Shown here piece by piece: positions 16,370 to 24,338 of a stretch of 64,000 nt of DNA. Positions within the stretch are counted from its first letter, which is position 1, and every line of letters begins with the position of its first letter. The stretch comes from Pedobacter mendelii (GTDB lineage: Bacteria > Bacteroidota > Bacteroidia > Sphingobacteriales > Sphingobacteriaceae). The notes under the pieces are model-generated. The model saw nothing but the letters and a program-made list of their open reading frames with translations. It ran no database searches and was not told the DNA's origin. Where the stretch lies: positions 1 through 64,000 of the forward strand of contig NZ_BMDJ01000001.1 in NCBI RefSeq assembly GCF_014635725.1. Reading direction: 5' to 3'. Position numbers and translations under genes: made by a program.

Positions 16370-17791
16370 CTAAAATAAAATAGAGTAATTTAATTTGCTT
16401 CCAATTGCTATAATCAGTTGCTTTTTACCGTTAACATCTTTAAGGATTGGTTTTTCGCCATTTGGAAATTGAAGATAGTATGCTTTATCATCAACAACGT
16501 ACAAGCCTTTAGCCACTTCATTTATGTCGGCCACTTCGCCTAAAAGCAAGTATAAATCTTTAGCAGGTTGCTCCAAAGTAACCTCTCTCGATAAACCTTG
16601 TCCGTTATCCAAAACCTTTACGGCATCGGTAACTTTATTTCCATAAATCTGGTATTTAAATTCCGGGCGATCTTGATTATCCATTACATAACCTTTAGTA
16701 CGAAAGCCTGTTCCTGCGGTATCGGTCACCCATGCAGCATCAGCGGTTGCCAATTTTGAAATGGCCATTACCGGTTTTTTTGTAAAGCGGGTTACACTAC
16801 CCAATGGGCGAGAAGTTCCGTTACCGCGACCATCCCACATTGGGGTTGCATCTAAGAAACCTCCATGCCAGCCGTGTAATAATGTTCCATTGTCTAAATC
16901 GTAACTGTAAGCGGTTTGCTGCGGACTACCAACTGAAATGGCATGCACAGAACGTACGCCTGGCATTACATCAACAAAACTTCTAATCATGGTATTAACT
17001 GGTGCATCTACATAAATTGGATCTGCTCCACCTCCGCCACGACGACCGCCTTGTGCAGCTGCTGCAGGAAGATCAGTAATGGAAATATTTCTGAAAGCTA
17101 TAGAACCATGGTCGCCTTGAATGCGGATTGGTGCCATTGCCTTTTCTGTTCCGTAACCACCTCTTGTAGCACCCCAAAGTTCTACGTTTTCGTGAATGGT
17201 TACACCATTTAAATCAACACTAATTAACCTAGCATTTGCTGTTTTTTTACCTGAACCATCAAATTTTGGTGCCTGAAAAACAATTTTAATGTGCTGCCAT
17301 AAACCTGGTGCTTTACTTGCGTTTTGGCGTGGCGCAATACCACCATAACCTTTTTCACCCTCGGGCTTGTCATTATCCCAACGTTCGTACAAACCGCCGT
17401 TGTTTGAAGAAAGCGGATTTTTAACTGTCCACGAATCTTCCAATTGTATTTCGTAATTGTTTTGTAGATAAATGCCAGAATTGGTTCCTCTTGCTGTAAG
17501 GTAATCCAGTTCTAAAACCATGTCGCCATATTCCTTTATTGTAGTTAAATCAAAACCTACTTTTTTTGGTTCAGATATGTTTAACAAAATACCAGTTCCT
17601 TTGGTACCTTTTATAGAATTTAGCTGATCTAGATTTACGGTAACATCACCCACTAAAGACCAAGAATTTCCGGGTTCTTTAAATGCTGATAAATCTGTAA
17701 GTGCAATGTTGGGTTGTTGGGCTAATGCCATACATGTTCCAAGCAACCAGATAAAGGCCGTTGACCCAATTTTTAAGACGTTAATCTTCAT
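16370..17791 (-). CDS. secreted DUF1080 (3-keto-disaccharide hydrolase-like) protein
   Basis: The 473-residue protein has a signal peptide (ends CMALAQ). Residues about 25-240 match DUF1080: a concanavalin-like fold with GDMVLELDYLTARGTNSGIYLQ and WDNDKPEGEKGYGGIAPRQ. The domain is named for 3-keto-disaccharide hydrolases. A Gly/Arg-rich hinge (GGRRGGGG near 247-254) joins a second domain of about 215 residues that I do not recognise. In known 3-keto pathways an oxidoreductase first makes the 3-keto sugar. Here the coupled cytochrome/propeller protein might do that, which is inference. Confidence 0.75.
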   Translation of the reverse strand: MKINVLKIGSTAFIWLLGTCMALAQQPNIALTDLSAFKEPGNSWSLVGDVTVNLDQLNSIKGTKGTGILLNISEPKKVGFDLTTIKEYGDMVLELDYLTARGTNSGIYLQNNYEIQLEDSWTVKNPLSSNNGGLYERWDNDKPEGEKGYGGIAPRQNASKAPGLWQHIKIVFQAPKFDGSGKKTANARLISVDLNGVTIHENVELWGATRGGYGTEKAMAPIRIQGDHGSIAFRNISITDLPAAAAQGGRRGGGGADPIYVDAPVNTMIRSFVDVMPGVRSVHAISVGSPQQTAYSYDLDNGTLLHGWHGGFLDATPMWDGRGNGTSRPLGSVTRFTKKPVMAISKLATADAAWVTDTAGTGFRTKGYVMDNQDRPEFKYQIYGNKVTDAVKVLDNGQGLSREVTLEQPAKDLYLLLGEVADINEVAKGLYVVDDKAYYLQFPNGEKPILKDVNGKKQLIIAIGSKLNYSILF

Positions 17792-17865
17792 AATATTTGG
17801 TTTAGTTAATAGTGCTGTATTGGATAATCAATTTAGTGATTAATCTATCAATCTGTGCCAGATTG

Positions 17866-17898
17866 AGCTTGTCGAAATTTAAAAGTTTTCGACAAGCT
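17866..17898. repeat. hairpin of the GAGCTTGTCGAA repeat type
   Basis: AGCTTGTCGAAA (17866-17877) and TTTCGACAAGCT (17887-17898) pair perfectly over 12 bp around a short AT loop. It lies in the 131-bp gap between the GH92 gene and the DUF1080 gene and may lower read-through between them. The core words match the larger repeat at 11802-11871. Confidence 0.6.
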
Positions 17899-17922
17899 TA
17901 TCAGACAAATAATTTTTATAGT

Positions 17923-20208
17923 TTATTTTTCTGTAGATAATGAATATGGGAAATCTACCGGGTTCGACCCTCTTGTTTTGTTAGGCGTTGCCGACATATT
18001 AAAATTTAAAACGGCACCTTTTTGCAAACCACTATGGCTTATCCAGTTTTTAGAGTAGGCTTTTCCATCCATTTGTAGCGATTGAACGTAACGGTTTTCA
18101 TTACTATTTGCAGCAGCATTAATTACAACAGTTTTACCATTTTCTAAAGTTAGCGTTACCTTTTTAAATAAAGGAGCTCCTAAAACATACTGATCCGTTG
18201 CAGGCGTTACCGGATAAAAACCCATTGCAGAAAATACGTACCAAGCAGAAGTTTGTCCGTTATCTTCATCACCACAATAACCATCGGGAGTTGCTTTGTA
18301 CATTCTATCCATAGTTTCACGAACCCAATATTGAGTTTTGTATGGAGCACCACCGAAATTGTATAAATAAATCATGTGTTGTATGGGTTGATTTCCGTGA
18401 GCATATTGCCCCATGTTGGCGATTTGCATTTCACGAATTTCATGAATTACGCCTCCGTAAGCACTTTCATCAAATACAGGTGGCATCGAGAAAACTGAAT
18501 CCAATTTAGTTACAAACTTTTCGTGTCCGCCCATAAGCTTGGCCAGGCCATCAACATCCTGAAAAACAGACCAGCTGTAGTGCCAGCTGTTGCCTTCTGT
18601 AAAAGCACCACCCCATTTAAACGGACTGAAAGGACTTTGGAATGTTCCATCTTGATTTTTTCCACGCATTAAACCCGATGATGGGTCGAACAGGTTTTTA
18701 TAATTCATTGCCCTTTTCTTGAATACTTCTATTTCAGAGGCAGGTTTTTTCAAAGCCCTTCCTAATTGGTAGATGGTGAAATCATCATAAGAATATTCCA
18801 AAGTTTTTGCAGCGTTTTCATTTACCTTCACATCGAAAGGTACATAACCTAACTCATTGTAATATTTTACGCCGTTACGGCCAACAGCTTCTATTGGACC
18901 TTCGTTATTAGCGCCGTGTTTAAGTGCTTCCCATAAGGTATTAATATCATAGCCACGCAAACCTTTAATGTAGGCATCAGAAACAACAGAAGCAGAATTA
19001 TTGCCAACCATAATGTTTGCATAACCCGGGCTGCTCCACTCAGGCAACCAGCCACCTTCTTTATAATCATTAATTAAGCCTTCCTGCATTTCTTTATTTA
19101 TTGAAGGATATACCAGATTTAAGAAAGGATATAATGCTCTGAAAGTATCCCAAAAACCTGTACCAGCAAACATATAACCCGGTTTAATTTCACCAGTGTA
19201 TGGGCTCCAGTGTACAATTTGGTTTTTAGCATCTAGCTCATATAATTTATTTGGAAAAAATAATGTACGGTATAGGCAAGAATAAAAAGTACGCATTTGG
19301 TCGATTGAACCACCTTCAACAGCTATTTTGCTTAAGGTTTTATTCCAAACGGCTTTTGCTTTAGCTTTAGTAGCATCAAAACTATCACCAGCCAATTCTC
19401 TTTTTAAGTTTAACTCTGCTTGTTCAAAACTGATAAAAGACGAAGCCGTTTTTGCAGTAACTTTTTCTCCTTTGGTGGTTTTAAAACCAATTACTGCACC
19501 TGTATGGTCGCTGGTAAGTTCTAAATCATTTCCAAGGGTTTTTCCACTCCAGGTTTTAGCCAAAGTAAAATCTTTATCGAAGTAAATAACAAAGTAGTTT
19601 TTAAAATTTTTAGGTAGAGGCCCACGAGCATATTTGGTTGTGTAGCCAATAATTTTTCTTTCTTTGGGAAAAATTTTAATGTACGAACCTTTGTTTTGTG
19701 CATCTACTACAACGAAAGAACTATCGGTTTTAGGAAAAGTAAATCTAAACTGAGCGGCTCTTTCTGTTGGTGTCAATTCTGTTGTAACATCAGCATCAGC
19801 TAAATAAACACTATAATAATAAGGTTTTGAAACCTCTGCTTTGTGGCTAAACCAGCTCGCACGGTCATCATCAGCAAATTTTAATTTTCCGGTTACAGGC
19901 ATAATGGCAAAAGCACCGTAATCATTCATCCATGGAGAAGGCTGATGCGTTTGTTTAAAGCCACGGATTTTATCGGCATCATAAGTATATGCCCAACCAT
20001 CGCCCATTTTTCCGGTTTGTGGAGTCCACATGTTCATACCCCAAGGCACGCCAACGGCTGGGTAAGTATTGCCGTTTGATAAGCTTGGTTTTGATTGCGA
20101 GCCCATCAAAGGATTAATCCATTCTATAGGATCGGTAATTTTGCCTACCTGTTGTGCAAAACTTCCCGTTGCTGCAAAACTTAATAAGGCGATGAATAGT
20201 TTTTTCAT
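17923..20208 (-). CDS. GH92 alpha-mannosidase (first copy)
   Basis: The 761-residue secreted protein (signal peptide ends AATGSFAQ) is a calcium-dependent GH92 exo-alpha-mannosidase. Family landmarks are the N-terminal NPLMGSQSKPSLSNGNTYP, FTEGNSWHYSW near residue 535 and CGDEDNGQTSAWY near residue 645. The last two segments carry the conserved acidic residues used for catalysis and metal binding. GH92 enzymes release mannose from alpha-1,2/1,3/1,4/1,6 linkages of N-glycans or mannans; the linkage cannot be read here. It follows the peptidase gene by 51 bp. It is clearly paralogous to the GH92 at 22057-24324 but well diverged. Confidence 0.95.
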   Translation of the reverse strand: MKKLFIALLSFAATGSFAQQVGKITDPIEWINPLMGSQSKPSLSNGNTYPAVGVPWGMNMWTPQTGKMGDGWAYTYDADKIRGFKQTHQPSPWMNDYGAFAIMPVTGKLKFADDDRASWFSHKAEVSKPYYYSVYLADADVTTELTPTERAAQFRFTFPKTDSSFVVVDAQNKGSYIKIFPKERKIIGYTTKYARGPLPKNFKNYFVIYFDKDFTLAKTWSGKTLGNDLELTSDHTGAVIGFKTTKGEKVTAKTASSFISFEQAELNLKRELAGDSFDATKAKAKAVWNKTLSKIAVEGGSIDQMRTFYSCLYRTLFFPNKLYELDAKNQIVHWSPYTGEIKPGYMFAGTGFWDTFRALYPFLNLVYPSINKEMQEGLINDYKEGGWLPEWSSPGYANIMVGNNSASVVSDAYIKGLRGYDINTLWEALKHGANNEGPIEAVGRNGVKYYNELGYVPFDVKVNENAAKTLEYSYDDFTIYQLGRALKKPASEIEVFKKRAMNYKNLFDPSSGLMRGKNQDGTFQSPFSPFKWGGAFTEGNSWHYSWSVFQDVDGLAKLMGGHEKFVTKLDSVFSMPPVFDESAYGGVIHEIREMQIANMGQYAHGNQPIQHMIYLYNFGGAPYKTQYWVRETMDRMYKATPDGYCGDEDNGQTSAWYVFSAMGFYPVTPATDQYVLGAPLFKKVTLTLENGKTVVINAAANSNENRYVQSLQMDGKAYSKNWISHSGLQKGAVLNFNMSATPNKTRGSNPVDFPYSLSTEK

Positions 20209-20259
20209 TATTTATATATCAGTTTATGTGTTTGCTAAAATTTTAGTGTTACCCAGCTT

Positions 20260-20931
20260 CTAAATTTGAGGATTTTTAACGTAGTCTGCCCAAAGTCCAT
20301 CTAAATCTTTACCTGTTAAGTTAGTCCAGATTGCAGATGTATAAGTATGATCTCTTAATGATGCATCAACGGCTTTAATCGTTCCTGATTTAACATTTTT
20401 CTCAATCCAGGTGAAAAATCTAGCGGTAATGCGGTAGCTGTTTTTGTAAGAATGCTCAGGCTTTAAATCGGGCATAGTCCATTTTGCACCAGGGTTATCG
20501 ATACCAAATTTCGAACGAACATAATCTGCAATACCTTCTGTTAACCAACCAGGACCAACACTTCTGCCATAATCCTGAACAATGTGCATTACTTCATGCG
20601 TTACAACATCAATATCTTCAGGATGCTTAACCATCCAAATCGAACTGAAAGTTACCTTTCCATTACTTGTCGCGGCAACACCTTTATAATTAGTATCAAC
20701 AGAAAATTTTACTTCTTTTAATGTATTTGGATTATATTCTTTAGCTAATTTAGGATAAACCTCAAAAAAGGTTTCTATTAATCGCTTCTTTAGCTTCGGA
20801 TCTAATTCAGCAAAGTTGCTTTCGAAACTTAATGTGTAGCCTTTTTTCTTAATGATTTCCTGGGCTTTTAATTGTGTTAAAGGAATCAGTGCAACAAAAA
20901 ACAAAATGCTAATTAATTGTATTTTTTTCAT
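20260..20931 (-). CDS. secreted basic secretory protein (BSP)-family metallopeptidase-like protein
   Basis: The 223-residue protein has a signal peptide (ends TQLKAQ). The core THEVMHIVQDYG near residue 110 is an HExxH zinc motif, followed by PGWLTEGIADYVRSKFG with the downstream Glu typical of this clan. These patterns are those of the plant-type basic secretory protein family (PF04450). Proteolysis is inferred from the motif. In a mannosidase locus it may cut the peptide part of glycoproteins. A strong operator-like palindrome (21020-21041) sits about 90 bp upstream, so it probably starts its own LacI-controlled transcript. Confidence 0.82.
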   Translation of the reverse strand: MKKIQLISILFFVALIPLTQLKAQEIIKKKGYTLSFESNFAELDPKLKKRLIETFFEVYPKLAKEYNPNTLKEVKFSVDTNYKGVAATSNGKVTFSSIWMVKHPEDIDVVTHEVMHIVQDYGRSVGPGWLTEGIADYVRSKFGIDNPGAKWTMPDLKPEHSYKNSYRITARFFTWIEKNVKSGTIKAVDASLRDHTYTSAIWTNLTGKDLDGLWADYVKNPQI

Positions 20932-21019
20932 GTGTTTAATTTTATATCTGATTTTTAAGTTGTGGTTTATAAATTATTTGCCAATAATCAGTAAGGAATA
21001 AAAATATTGATTTTAAATG

Positions 21020-21041
21020 ATTACTAAATGGTTTTACCAAT
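21020..21041 (-). promoter_or_regulatory. LacI-type operator upstream of the BSP-family gene
   Basis: On the minus strand this 22-bp site shares 19 positions with the site before the GtaA-like gene, including the left half ATTGGTAAAAC. It lies in the 128-bp gap between the ROK gene and the peptidase gene. The regulator is probably the LacI protein at 32011-33015. Confidence 0.6.
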
Positions 21042-21059
21042 CTATCTAAAAAAAAGGTT

Positions 21060-21992
21060 TTACCCTTTATTAATAAAACTTTTTACCTCATCGCCTAAAC
21101 TTTCGGCAGTATTTTCATGGCGGAAAGTTACATCGCAACAGCTTGCCGCACCAATTAGTGCTGCGTTTTCTTTTAGCTTCGTTACCCTAATATCTGCATC
21201 AATTGAATTGCCTTTTAAAGTTGCAATTAATTCTGGAGAAAATGCAGCAAATGCACCTGATATATTACCACCGATAATTACCACATCGGATTTATTTTTT
21301 TTGATAACCGGCATTAAAAACTGGGCTAGGTTGTACCCAAACTCCATAAAAACTCTGGTAGCCGAATAATCTGTAGCGTTTAAAGCTGTTAATTCTTTTA
21401 CGCCTGCAACAGTATTATTACTCAGTTGCTGGTAACGTTTTACAAACCATCGGGTTGATAGGTAATCTTCAGCAATACCATTTAAAAATGGTGAGTTCCA
21501 TAAATCAGCATCTTTTGCCACGCCACCTACGCAATAGGCAGAACCCAGTCCGGTGCCAAGCGTTAAACCTAAAACATTTGAATTACCCCGACCGGCTCCA
21601 CCAAAAACTTCACCTTGTAAAAAACCTGCTGCATCATTAATAAAGTGAATGTTTGCAGCATCAATGCTTAATCTTTTAGATAGTTCATCTTTAATGTTTA
21701 CGCCATAAAGCGCTTTAAATTTATCTTGATCTTTTATTAGTGATATGCCTTGTTCATAATCAAACGGACCTGGCATGGCAATTCCAATTAACTTAACATC
21801 ACTTGGTGATTTTTCAAAAGCCTTTTTTATAATTTCACACCAAGCGGTCAATATTACTTCTTTACTCTCCTGCGAATCTATTGCATTACGTTCAATGGAA
21901 TTGTGAACGATTGTTCTAGTTTCTAAATCTACTAACGCCGCCGTGATGTGCGTGCCACCTATGTCTACACCTAATGCAACAGGTTTTTCCAT
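21060..21992 (-). CDS. ROK-family sugar kinase
   Basis: The 310-residue cytoplasmic protein has the ATP-binding start GVDIGGTHITAALVDL (residues 8-23) and a second phosphate-binding motif LTLGTGLGSAYCVGG near residue 145. The catalytic Asp is expected in INDAAGF near 119. ROK enzymes phosphorylate hexoses such as glucose, mannose or N-acetyl sugars. The Cys-rich zinc motif CxCGxxGCxE found in many ROK proteins is missing; after GGVAKDADLWNSPF comes NGIAEDYLS. Its place between the GH92 genes suggests mannose or a GlcNAc-type sugar as substrate, which is inference. Confidence 0.88.
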   Translation of the reverse strand: MEKPVALGVDIGGTHITAALVDLETRTIVHNSIERNAIDSQESKEVILTAWCEIIKKAFEKSPSDVKLIGIAMPGPFDYEQGISLIKDQDKFKALYGVNIKDELSKRLSIDAANIHFINDAAGFLQGEVFGGAGRGNSNVLGLTLGTGLGSAYCVGGVAKDADLWNSPFLNGIAEDYLSTRWFVKRYQQLSNNTVAGVKELTALNATDYSATRVFMEFGYNLAQFLMPVIKKNKSDVVIIGGNISGAFAAFSPELIATLKGNSIDADIRVTKLKENAALIGAASCCDVTFRHENTAESLGDEVKSFINKG

Positions 21993-22056
21993 TGTATCTA
22001 TCTTGTCTTAATAATTACTCCCCCGCAATATCCCAAAATCACTTCAGGCATTGCAT

Positions 22057-24324
22057 TTATTTGCTTAAAGAAAATGGTTTATCTCCTTCTAATTGTCCTC
22101 TACTAAAATTTGGCTTGCTATCCATTTCAAATTTAAGCGTACCACCTTTAACAATATCGCTATGCGATAAAAAGTTGCGAGTATAGTTATTTCCGTTCAA
22201 AGTTGCCGACTTTATATAAATATTTTTCGGGCTGTTCGATGAAGCTTCTATTACAAATTTTCTTGAACCGACTAAATTAATTGTTATTTTATTAAACATC
22301 GGACTGCCGAAAACATATTCGCCACTTCCAGGTGTTACACTGTAGAAACCTAATGCGCTAAGAACGTACCAAGATGAGGTTTGTCCCTGGTCTTCATCAC
22401 CTGGATAGCCGTTTTCTGTAGCGTTGTATAATTTTGTCATGACTTCGCGGGCATGAAACTGAGCTTTCCATGGTTCGTTTGCGTAATTGTACAGGTAAAT
22501 CATGTGTTGAATGGGTTGATTTCCATGAGCGTATTGCCCTAAATTTGCCATAACCATTTCGGTCATTTCGTGAATCATACCGCCATAAGTTCCAACTTTA
22601 ACTTTATTCGGCTCAGTGAAAACTGAATCCAGTTTCGCTACAAAGTTTTTATTCCCACCCATTAAATTAATCAAACCTTTGGTATCTTGAAAAACCGACC
22701 ATTGCCAATGCCATGCATTCCCCTCGGTAAATGGTCCGCCCCATTCTATTGGGTCAAAATTTGGCGACCATTGTCCTTTAAGATCTTTACCTCGCATAAA
22801 TCTTGATGAGGCATCATACACGTTTCGATAATTGTACATTTTACCTTCAAAAATATCGATGTATTTTTTATTCCCGGTCATTTTTGCCAATTGATATGCA
22901 CAGTAGTCATCGTAAGCATATTCTAAAGTTTTGGCAGTAGCTTCACGATATTTCGGGTAAGGAACATAACCCATTTCATTGTATTCTTTAAAACCATCTC
23001 TGCCATTTGCTGGTCCCCATGGCCCCTTATTTGTTACTTCGTGAAGGTAAGCTTCTAATGCTTCTTTTGGATCGAAAGTTTTGATGCCTTTTGCCCATGC
23101 ATCTGCAAAAAGAGAAATTGCATGATTACCAATCATACTTCCTGCTTCACTAGGGAAAGACCATGATGGCAACCAGCCGCATTGTTTGTAAGCATCTAAC
23201 ATCGCCTGCATATATTGCCCATGCATTTCTGGCTGTACCAATGTGTTTAGCGGAAATTGCGCCCGAAATGTATCCCAAAAACCGGTATCCGTAAACATAT
23301 ATCCTGGATGAACTTTGCCATCGTAAGGACTAAAATAATAAGGTTTTCCTTCAGCATTTAACTCATAAAATTTTCTGGAGAAAAGACTGGCTCTGAAAAA
23401 ACACGAATAAAAAGTCTCTTTATCTGCTTGAGATCCGCCTTCAACTAAGATTTTACCTAAAGATTTATTCCAAACTGCAGCAGCTTTAGTTTTCGTTTGT
23501 TCTAAAGTCTTGTCGTTACCTAATTCGTTTTTTAAATTTAGTTCTGCTTGTTCTAAACTGATATAAGATGATGCAGTTTTTACCTGAACATTTGTACCTG
23601 CTTTAAATTCGACATAAGCACCTTTGCCCAATCCTTCCGCAACTACAGAATCTGCATTAACTACATTTTTTTTATTTTCCCAGGTTCCGTAGGATTTTAT
23701 CGGCTTATCGAATTGAATAACAAAATAGCTTTTCCATTCTTTTTTAAATTCTTGTCCGTTACTTACATAACCTGTAATTTTATTGTCCTTGGGATAAATT
23801 TTAACGCCGCTGGTGCGGATATATCCATCTAAAACCAGGTAGCTTTTTTTCCCTTTCGGATAAGAGAAACGAATGTGTGCACCACGTTCTGAAGGAGAAA
23901 TCTCGGTTGTTATCTGATTATCGAACTTTACTTTATAGTAATTTGGCTTGGCAATTTCGTTTGTATGGCTAAACTTAGCTTCACGCAGGTTTTCATCAAC
24001 AATTAGATTGTCTATCATGGGCATCAAAGAAAAAACCGCGTAATCGCGAGTCCACGAGCTGCATTGATGCGCTTGCTGAAAACCACGAATTGCATATTTA
24101 AAATATTGATACTTCCAGCCATCACCATTTTTTCCGGTTTGTGGTGTCCAGGTGTGCATTCCAAAAGGTAATGCTGTTGTTGGATAAGTATTTCCTCGGG
24201 TTAATTCATGCTTAGAATTCGTACCCTGCAAAGTATTAACATACTGAACCAAATCTGTTTGTTGTGCAAACACATTAATGCTCAGCATGCAGAAAACAAC
24301 AATGAAGGTATTTTTAAATTCCAT
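22057..24324 (-). CDS. GH92 alpha-mannosidase (second copy)
   Basis: The 755-residue secreted protein (signal peptide ends INVFAQ) is the second GH92 enzyme of the locus. It keeps VNTLQGTNSKHELTRGNTYP at the start, FTEGNAWHWQW near residue 535 and PGDEDQGQTSSWY near residue 642. The active-site acids therefore look intact. It follows the GtaA-like gene by 14 bp and precedes the ROK gene by 64 bp, a probable three-gene unit. Differences from the other copy around the active site (HWQW versus HYSW, DQGQ versus DNGQ) fit different linkage preferences, but that is untested. Confidence 0.95.
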   Translation of the reverse strand: MEFKNTFIVVFCMLSINVFAQQTDLVQYVNTLQGTNSKHELTRGNTYPTTALPFGMHTWTPQTGKNGDGWKYQYFKYAIRGFQQAHQCSSWTRDYAVFSLMPMIDNLIVDENLREAKFSHTNEIAKPNYYKVKFDNQITTEISPSERGAHIRFSYPKGKKSYLVLDGYIRTSGVKIYPKDNKITGYVSNGQEFKKEWKSYFVIQFDKPIKSYGTWENKKNVVNADSVVAEGLGKGAYVEFKAGTNVQVKTASSYISLEQAELNLKNELGNDKTLEQTKTKAAAVWNKSLGKILVEGGSQADKETFYSCFFRASLFSRKFYELNAEGKPYYFSPYDGKVHPGYMFTDTGFWDTFRAQFPLNTLVQPEMHGQYMQAMLDAYKQCGWLPSWSFPSEAGSMIGNHAISLFADAWAKGIKTFDPKEALEAYLHEVTNKGPWGPANGRDGFKEYNEMGYVPYPKYREATAKTLEYAYDDYCAYQLAKMTGNKKYIDIFEGKMYNYRNVYDASSRFMRGKDLKGQWSPNFDPIEWGGPFTEGNAWHWQWSVFQDTKGLINLMGGNKNFVAKLDSVFTEPNKVKVGTYGGMIHEMTEMVMANLGQYAHGNQPIQHMIYLYNYANEPWKAQFHAREVMTKLYNATENGYPGDEDQGQTSSWYVLSALGFYSVTPGSGEYVFGSPMFNKITINLVGSRKFVIEASSNSPKNIYIKSATLNGNNYTRNFLSHSDIVKGGTLKFEMDSKPNFSRGQLEGDKPFSLSK

Positions 24325-24338
24325 TTAACGGGCTGACT

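Noticed and set aside
20235..20246. LacI-type operator before the first GH92 gene
   Set aside because: CTAAAATTTTAG is palindromic but lacks the central CG and matches the other sites poorly; AT-rich palindromes like this are expected by chance.
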